Shown in pieces: positions 32,525 through 34,487 of a stretch of 34,487 nt of DNA; the stretch's first letter is position 1, and each line of letters begins with the position of its first letter. The position numbers and the translations under genes are program-made. The DNA lies in assembly GCF_003236315.1 (NCBI RefSeq), contig NZ_POTY01000041.1, positions 1 through 34,487 of the forward strand, written 5' to 3'. Under the pieces are notes generated by a model, which was not told where the DNA came from, made no database searches, and saw nothing but the letters and a program-made list of their open reading frames with translations. The DNA is from Micromonospora craterilacus (lineage in GTDB: Bacteria; Actinomycetota; Actinomycetes; Mycobacteriales; Micromonosporaceae).

Positions 32525-34078
32525 TTACTGGATGGGGACGTGGAGGTCGCGGAACGGGCCGATCTTGACCTGGAGGCTGTCGGCGGTGTCGGGCAGGGCG
32601 AAGAGGTTCCAGAACTCGCGGGTCCGGCCCGGTGCGAACTTCTCGGTGCTGATCCGGACGCCGGAGACGTCTGTGCATGCGCAGTAGAAGTCCACGCCGC
32701 CGTCAGTGGGGACCTCCAGGCGGCCGGGCAGGTACTGGCGGCGGGCGGCGACGTCGGTCACGCGGACGTTGGTTGCGGCCTGGTACTTGTACGCCTCCCA
32801 GTCCTGAGTGTGGTGAAGGTCGCGGAACCAGGTCTCGGACGATCCCTTGTTGGTGATCTTGTAGGTGAGCAGACCAAGACCGCCGGGCAGTCGGCGCAGG
32901 CCGGTGACCTCCATGGCGATGGGCTGGCCGTGCGCCTCTGTGGTGCCGGTCAGGCCGGTCGAGCCGGGAGAGGTCGTGGCCGCCCGTTCCTGCGTAGCGG
33001 GCTGAGGCTTCGGGAAGGTCACCGTGACGCGGCGGTTGCGGCGTTTGCCCTCGTCGCTGTCGTTGCTGTACAGCGGGCGGCGCGAACCGTGCCCCTCGGT
33101 CTGGAAGCGGACCCCGTTCCTGGTCAGCAGTGCCGACAGGGTCTGCTGTACCGCCTGGGCGCGGCGCAGCGACAGTGGGTCGTTGATGGCGTCGTTGCCG
33201 GAGGAGTCGGCGTGGCCCGCCACCGTCACGACTGTGGCGGGGGAGGCGTCGATGAGCTCGGCCGTGCGGGCCAGAACCGATCTGGCTTTGGGGGTGAGGG
33301 TGGCCCTGCCTACCGCGAACAGCACGTCGGAGGAGAGGTTGACCTGCAGATCCTTGCCGTCGTCGGCGGTCTCCTCCGATCTGTCCAGCGATTCGGAGGG
33401 TAGGACGAGGCGGCGGGTGACTGGGGTGACGGTGTCGGCATCTGGGTCGGGAAAGTCGCCGGTCGGAGCGTCCTCGCTGATGGGCACGTCGAGCATCGGC
33501 GGGCCGACGGGGGTGACGACGGTGGTTGTCGCAGGGTTGCCCGACGGCGCGGGTAGCACCGCGTAGACGGTGATCGACTGGCCAGGGTCGATGAAGCGGC
33601 CGAGGCCGTCGCGGTCCAAGTCGCTGCACAGGCAGGGGGAACTAGCGGGTTTGTACGGCAGGAGCCAGGTGCGCGCCTGCGCGTCGAGGACGCCGATGCC
33701 GGAGGCCCACTTGATCGCGCCGAGCGGGCGGGTGCGATCGCCCATCTCGCCGGGCCACGACAGGCGCTTCTCGGTGCCGGTGTTGGACAGGCGGATCTGG
33801 ACGACGAGGTGCTTGCCCTTGACCCGGTTGAGGCCGACGACCTCGACCTTCAGATTCTCGGTCATGGTACTGCGGGTTTCCGCCAGGGCCGGTGGGGCGT
33901 CTTGACCCGATGCCGTGGCGGCGGCCGCAGGAGCGCTGGAGGCGGGCGGGGACCCGGCATCCTTCTTCGGCAGCACCCCGCATCCGGCCAATGCCACCGT
34001 GAGTACGGCGCTCAGGGCCAGCATCCGGCTGGACCTAGGGGACATTGTCTGACGTCGGAAATGACGGAGCGTGGTCAT
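32525..34078 (-). CDS. OmpA-domain lipoprotein with two flanking copies of a CxC domain
   Basis: A 517-residue exported protein. The lipobox LAGC (30-33, Cys33) follows a basic, hydrophobic signal, so it should be anchored to the outer face of the membrane. A Pro/Ala-rich linker (34-72) follows. The OmpA-like peptidoglycan-binding domain spans about 243-355: VLFAVGRATLTPKA, AGHADSSG with Asp291, and LSLRRAQAV with Arg306, fifteen apart as in OmpA, where these hold diaminopimelate. On either side lie two copies of one domain, 76-200 and 387-516. Both start with EVxGLxR, both have a CxC (149/151 and 466/468, CLCSD and CACTD), and both end GPxxxLxVPI or similar. The role may be cell-wall attachment or sensing. 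The ATG at 34078 has GAGG 4 bp upstream. Confidence 0.88.
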   Translation of the reverse strand: MTTLRHFRRQTMSPRSSRMLALSAVLTVALAGCGVLPKKDAGSPPASSAPAAAATASGQDAPPALAETRSTMTENLKVEVVGLNRVKGKHLVVQIRLSNTGTEKRLSWPGEMGDRTRPLGAIKWASGIGVLDAQARTWLLPYKPASSPCLCSDLDRDGLGRFIDPGQSITVYAVLPAPSGNPATTTVVTPVGPPMLDVPISEDAPTGDFPDPDADTVTPVTRRLVLPSESLDRSEETADDGKDLQVNLSSDVLFAVGRATLTPKARSVLARTAELIDASPATVVTVAGHADSSGNDAINDPLSLRRAQAVQQTLSALLTRNGVRFQTEGHGSRRPLYSNDSDEGKRRNRRVTVTFPKPQPATQERAATTSPGSTGLTGTTEAHGQPIAMEVTGLRRLPGGLGLLTYKITNKGSSETWFRDLHHTQDWEAYKYQAATNVRVTDVAARRQYLPGRLEVPTDGGVDFYCACTDVSGVRISTEKFAPGRTREFWNLFALPDTADSLQVKIGPFRDLHVPIQ

Positions 34079-34487
34079 GATCCTCGACTGCGGTTGATGG
34101 GGTAGGTCATGAGTGGACCCGGACTGGCGCAGCTTGCTCGCCTCCTCTTCCTCGTGTAAGTCGTGCCGTACGGCTGGCGGGTAGCCGCGTCGTCCGCTCT
34201 GGGCCAGAGCCGCCAGCTATCCGTGCCACCTCGACCGGCTCGGCTGTGTCCGCCGTTCGTTCGGTGCGCGCTGGCTCATTGCTGCTCCTGCCTCTTCAAC
34301 CTTGGTCCCGCCACACGGACTAGACGCCGCTCCCCACCGTTTCGTGACATCTACGAGCAATGAGTTGATCTCAGCAACGCATAAGGGTTGATTGGTGCGA
34401 CACGGGCGAAGGTGTCGAGTCGGGCGGCAGTGGAAACAGGCGTGGAGCCATCGATAGACACGTCCTTGCGACAGAAACACGTCTTCG
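34079..34487. other. Terminal gap without a recognisable gene
   Basis: About 410 bp upstream of the OmpA lipoprotein gene to the window edge. The small frames on both strands do not match a known protein. The sequence from about 34300 is lower in GC than its neighbours. The promoter of the lipoprotein gene should lie here, but none could be assigned. Confidence 0.45.

Overview
High-GC (roughly 65-70%) actinomycete DNA. This is indicated by the strong third-position GC bias, frequent GTG starts, a MalT-like (LAL) LuxR regulator, a DUF5996 protein, an ECF41 sigma factor, an MMPL transporter and a UvrA-like ABC protein. A filamentous actinomycete (Micromonosporaceae or Streptomycetaceae type) is likely, but the genus cannot be fixed from the sequence. 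The window is accessory or secondary chromosome: many small transcription units each with its own regulator, several broken genes, and one tRNA-derived attachment-like site. No ribosomal, replication or central housekeeping block is present.

Layout. (1) 1-3.4 kb: a TetR regulator (cut by the window edge) divergent from a short-chain dehydrogenase across two related operator palindromes; a second, degenerate TetR start with a similar operator half; then a flavodoxin-like protein and a DUF5996 protein. (2) 3.5-7.7 kb: a large LAL-type LuxR regulator divergent from a frameshifted SGNH hydrolase. A 51-bp element in that intergenic region is repeated upstream of the flavodoxin-like gene, suggesting one small regulon. 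(3) 7.8-11.9 kb: a MarR regulator divergent from a detoxification-type cluster (isochorismatase-like hydrolase, YjdJ-like acetyltransferase, YjdI-like Fe-S protein, MoaF-like, NTF2-like, then remnants of an alpha/beta hydrolase and a RidA protein). A good promoter with two TTGA-N4-TCAA-type palindromes lies between regulator and cluster. (4) 11.9-17.8 kb: orphan genes (leucine-rich repeat-like, beta-propeller, pRiA4b ORF3-like), a SemiSWEET-like protein translationally coupled to a protein joining an FMN-reductase fragment to a GNAT domain, and a TetR gene broken by an amber codon. (5) 18.2-23.1 kb: a large NACHT NTPase (bacterial NLR-like, probable antiphage protein), a membrane protein, and a 40-nt tRNA-Pro 3' fragment that looks like the distal end of an integrated element. 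(6) 23.1-24.5 kb: a scrapyard with a transposase remnant, a nucleotidyltransferase-type two-gene module whose second gene is broken, and the tail of an FAD monooxygenase. (7) 24.7-28.8 kb: an MMPL exporter, an ECF41 sigma factor and a divergent DoxX-like membrane protein with mirror-image ECF41-type promoters. (8) 28.9-34.1 kb: a UvrA2-like ABC protein, a PNPOx-fold oxidoreductase and an OmpA-domain lipoprotein flanked by two copies of the same domain.

Overall the genes look like stress and detoxification units (flavin, quinone or xenobiotic handling, export, UvrA-like protection) each with a local regulator, next to a defence locus at a tRNA-type integration site. The most interesting items are the NACHT protein beside the tRNA-Pro scar, the mirrored ECF41 promoters, the 51-bp element shared by two loci, the OmpA lipoprotein with a duplicated CxC domain, and the FMN-reductase/GNAT fusion.
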